This document shows positions 62,022-64,000 of a DNA stretch of 64,000 nt, one piece after another. The translations under genes and the position numbers were made by a program. The notes beneath the pieces are model-generated. The model did no database searches and was not told the origin of the DNA. It saw only the letters and a program-made list of their open reading frames with translations. Numbering within the stretch: the stretch's first letter is position 1; each line of letters begins with the position of its first letter. This stretch comes from Phycisphaerae bacterium (GTDB taxonomy: Bacteria > Planctomycetota > Phycisphaerae > UBA1845 > Fen-1342), in assembly GCA_030428945.1 (NCBI GenBank), contig JAUIEC010000003.1:1-64000 (forward strand). Reading direction: 5' to 3'.

Positions 62022-64000
62022 TCAGCCCCCCAGGGCCGTCAGCCGCTCGACAATCGTCGCCCGCGTCGGATCCCCTTCCGGGAACTCGGCCGCGATCGCC
62101 GACAGCAGCGCCCGGGCCTCGTCCAGCCGGCCGAACAGCACGTGCCCCTCGGCCAGGTTGTAGCGGACCCGCCAGTCGCCCGGATTCAGTTCGAACGCCC
62201 GCGCTGCGTGCCGCCACGCCAGTTCGCGGTCGCGGTGCGCCACCAGGGCCGACACGTTCAGGTGCGCCTGCCAGTCGCCGTCATTCAGTCCCACCACCCG
62301 CTGATACATCCGCAGGGCGTCCTCGTTCTGACCGCTTCGCGCATACGCATCACCCAGCGTTCGCAGCAGGCCCGGATCATCCGGCCGCAACGACGCCGCG
62401 CGCTCCAGCAGTCCGCGGGCCCGCGGCGCCTGTCCGATCTCGACCAGCCTGGCGCCGAGCGCGTGCAGGGCCCCCGGATCGTCCGGACGCGCCGCGACGC
62501 CCGCCTCCAGTTCCCCGAGCGGGACCGCCCCCGGGGAAGCAGCCAGTCCGCCGAGCAGGCGCTGCGCCGCGCGGTTCGTCGGATCGAGCTGGATCGCCTG
62601 CTGCAGGAACTGCCGGGCCGTCTCCCGTTCGCCACGCAGCAGGGCGGCCTGCCCGCGCAGCCCGAGCAGTTTCGCCGTCCGCGCCGTCCGCCGCAGCCCG
62701 CGCTCCAGGGCCGCATCCGCCCGCGCGACCAGCGCGGCCCGCTCGTCCGCGCCGGCCCGCTCCGCCAGCCGCAGCAGCGTGTCCGCAAGACCGATCTGCA
62801 GTTGCACGTTGTCCGGATTGGCCGGCGCGTCGTGTCCGAACAGCGCCAGGTTGTCATGCCACACCGGGTTGCGCGTCACGGTCCGCGCCGTCAGCGTCAC
62901 CAGGAGCGCCACCGCGACACCCGGCAGCAGGCGCCCCGGCACGCGCCGCGTCAGCCAGCGGGCCACCACCAGGCACACCAGCGCCGACGGCCAGTACGCC
63001 AGGCGCTCCGCCAGCGCGACGCCGATCAGCATCACGCTGTTCGAAACCAGCACGTAACTCGCCAGCAGCAGTCCGGCCAGCAGGCCCGCCCGCCGCCAGC
63101 GTGCATCGCACGAACCCCGCAGCAGCGCCCAGCCCAGCGCCGCCGCGGTGACCAGGCCGAGCAGCGTCATCGGCCCCGGACCGGCCGCCGGGTCGAGCGT
63201 CGCCAGCCCGTAGTCCGCCTGCAGGTGCAGCGGAAGCAGCGTCAGCCGCGCGTAGTGCCCGAGGATCGTCAGCGGCCCCAGCAGACGGGTCACGAGCGAC
63301 ACATCCGGACCGGCCAGCGGATTGAAGAGCGGGTCGATCGCCCCCGCCCGAACGAGGTGCCCGTCCAGCGCGTGGTACCGCAGCGGAAAGTAGATCACCA
63401 GCGGAAGCAGCAGGCACCCGCAGCGCGCGGCCCAGCCGGTAGCCGCCACCCGCCCGCGTTGATCGTCACGCGCCAGCGCCGCGAGCAGGAACAGCAGCGG
63501 GAAACAGATCGCCGTCTCCTTGGCCAGCAATCCCAGCAGGCCGCACAGGCTGGCCGCCAGCCAGTGCCGCAGCGTCAGCGGTGCCCGACCCAGCAGCACG
63601 ATCATCCCCCCGGCCAGGAAGATCGTCGCCAGGATCTCGGCCCGCCCGACCAGTCCGGCCACCGCTTCCACGTGCACGGGATGAACGGCGAACAGCAGCC
63701 CGCCCAGCAGCGCCGCCGACGGATCACGCAGCAGCCGCCAGCCGAGCAGCCAGACCAGCGCCGCGGCCAGCGCGTGCAGCAGGACATTCGTCGCGTGCAG
63801 CGCGGTCGTGCTGAGTCCGGCGACGGCATGGTTGAGGGCGAAGCTGAAGAGCGTCAGCGGGCGATAGAGACGGTCGCGGGTCGGCGAGACGAACGCGGAC
63901 GAGTCAGGCGCTGCGCCCCACCAGTCCGTCAGCCAGATGCCGGCCGGGTCGAGCGACCGGACCCGCGGGTTCTCGGCCACGATCGGCACGTCGTCGTAGG
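62022..64000 (-). CDS. TMTC-like membrane protein with TPR repeats (partial, 5' end outside window)
   Basis: At least 658 residues. The frame stays open to the window edge and reads YDDVPIVAENPRVRSLD, the motif after the first helix in TMTC-type proteins, so GTG at 63989 is not the true start and the first helix lies beyond 64000. The N-terminal half has about ten membrane segments (PLTLFSFALNHAVAGL.., GLLFAVHPVHVEAVAGLVGRAEI) like DUF1736/GT-C O-mannosyltransferases. The C-terminal half (about 390-655) has six to seven TPRs. Likely an envelope glycosyltransferase or scaffold; donor and acceptor unknown. Confidence 0.8.
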   Translation of the reverse strand, partial: YDDVPIVAENPRVRSLDPAGIWLTDWWGAAPDSSAFVSPTRDRLYRPLTLFSFALNHAVAGLSTTALHATNVLLHALAAALVWLLGWRLLRDPSAALLGGLLFAVHPVHVEAVAGLVGRAEILATIFLAGGMIVLLGRAPLTLRHWLAASLCGLLGLLAKETAICFPLLFLLAALARDDQRGRVAATGWAARCGCLLLPLVIYFPLRYHALDGHLVRAGAIDPLFNPLAGPDVSLVTRLLGPLTILGHYARLTLLPLHLQADYGLATLDPAAGPGPMTLLGLVTAAALGWALLRGSCDARWRRAGLLAGLLLASYVLVSNSVMLIGVALAERLAYWPSALVCLVVARWLTRRVPGRLLPGVAVALLVTLTARTVTRNPVWHDNLALFGHDAPANPDNVQLQIGLADTLLRLAERAGADERAALVARADAALERGLRRTARTAKLLGLRGQAALLRGERETARQFLQQAIQLDPTNRAAQRLLGGLAASPGAVPLGELEAGVAARPDDPGALHALGARLVEIGQAPRARGLLERAASLRPDDPGLLRTLGDAYARSGQNEDALRMYQRVVGLNDGDWQAHLNVSALVAHRDRELAWRHAARAFELNPGDWRVRYNLAEGHVLFGRLDEARALLSAIAAEFPEGDPTRATIVERLTALGG

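Noticed and set aside
63989..64000. GTG at 63989 as the start of the TPR membrane protein
   Set aside because: The frame continues to the window edge and reads YDD before the GTG, the usual family motif, so the gene begins outside the window.

Overview
The window is a gene-dense, very GC-rich bacterial chromosome segment. No rRNA, tRNA, CRISPR array or insertion sequence was recognised. The gene content fits a Planctomycetota-type organism: a zinc-ribbon plus polytopic Ser/Thr kinase, CHASE2 adenylate cyclase, di-heme peroxidase-like lipoprotein, arylsulfotransferase-like lipoproteins, FG-GAP propeller protein, GH20 hexosaminidase with PA14 domain, TMTC-like TPR protein, HtrA protease with a helical insertion. 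Assignment to phylum is an inference from content and style; no ribosomal marker is present.

Layout. 0.3-6.1 kb: zinc-ribbon protein, biotin transporter BioY, di-heme oxidoreductase lipoprotein, large membrane Ser/Thr kinase. 6.4-10.1 kb (minus): threonine aldolase, thioredoxin-fold protein, GT39-like membrane glycosyltransferase. 10.1-17.2 kb (minus): a tightly coupled type VI secretion cargo operon, vgrG - LysM/peptidoglycan-binding protein - large putative effector - PAAR tip - small ORF, without secretion-machine genes in view. 17.3-23.3 kb (plus): CHASE2 cyclase, pgi, mannose-1-phosphate guanylyltransferase. 23.7-26.9 kb: lysine 6-transaminase divergent from an HtrA/DegP protease. 27.3-32.2 kb (minus): thioesterase, sulfotransferase-like protein, GH20 hexosaminidase, TIM-barrel isomerase, response regulator. 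32.3-34.8 kb (plus): MCE/MlaD protein and an unknown membrane protein. 35-42.7 kb (minus): tryptophan 2,3-dioxygenase and kynurenine 3-monooxygenase, an unknown lipoprotein, glgB and glgX. 43-45.8 kb: tandem arylsulfotransferase-like lipoproteins. 46-56.7 kb: J-domain membrane protein, FG-GAP protein, Eis-like acetyltransferase, sulfotransferase, trypsin-like protease, sirtuin, SprA-like metalloprotease, coiled-coil membrane protein. 56.8-64 kb: NAD synthetase, acetolactate-decarboxylase-like lipoprotein, thymidylate kinase and DNA polymerase III delta-prime, and a TMTC-like TPR protein that runs off the right edge.

The least explained part is the intergenic DNA. Almost every gap above 300 bp is filled with a limited set of recurring modules: (i) tracts of 8-nt-phased repeats with several different unit sequences, often touching or including stop codons; (ii) a 68-bp hairpin element with 16-bp arms and an invariant 36-bp loop, eight full copies and one half copy; (iii) short CACTGC...GCAGTG palindromes usually next to (ii); (iv) a GGTGCCCCACC / AGCGAGCGCAGCGAGC module; (v) a five-copy 58-bp minisatellite; and (vi) a 79-bp bipartite element present twice, 24.6 kb apart in opposite orientation, with both outer blocks identical and a diverged 15-bp spacer. 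A second copy of the 3' end of the degP gene flanks one repeat cluster. Several starts (bioY, tmk, nadE, kmo) have a -10-like hexamer 7-8 bp before the ATG and no Shine-Dalgarno, suggesting leaderless mRNAs.
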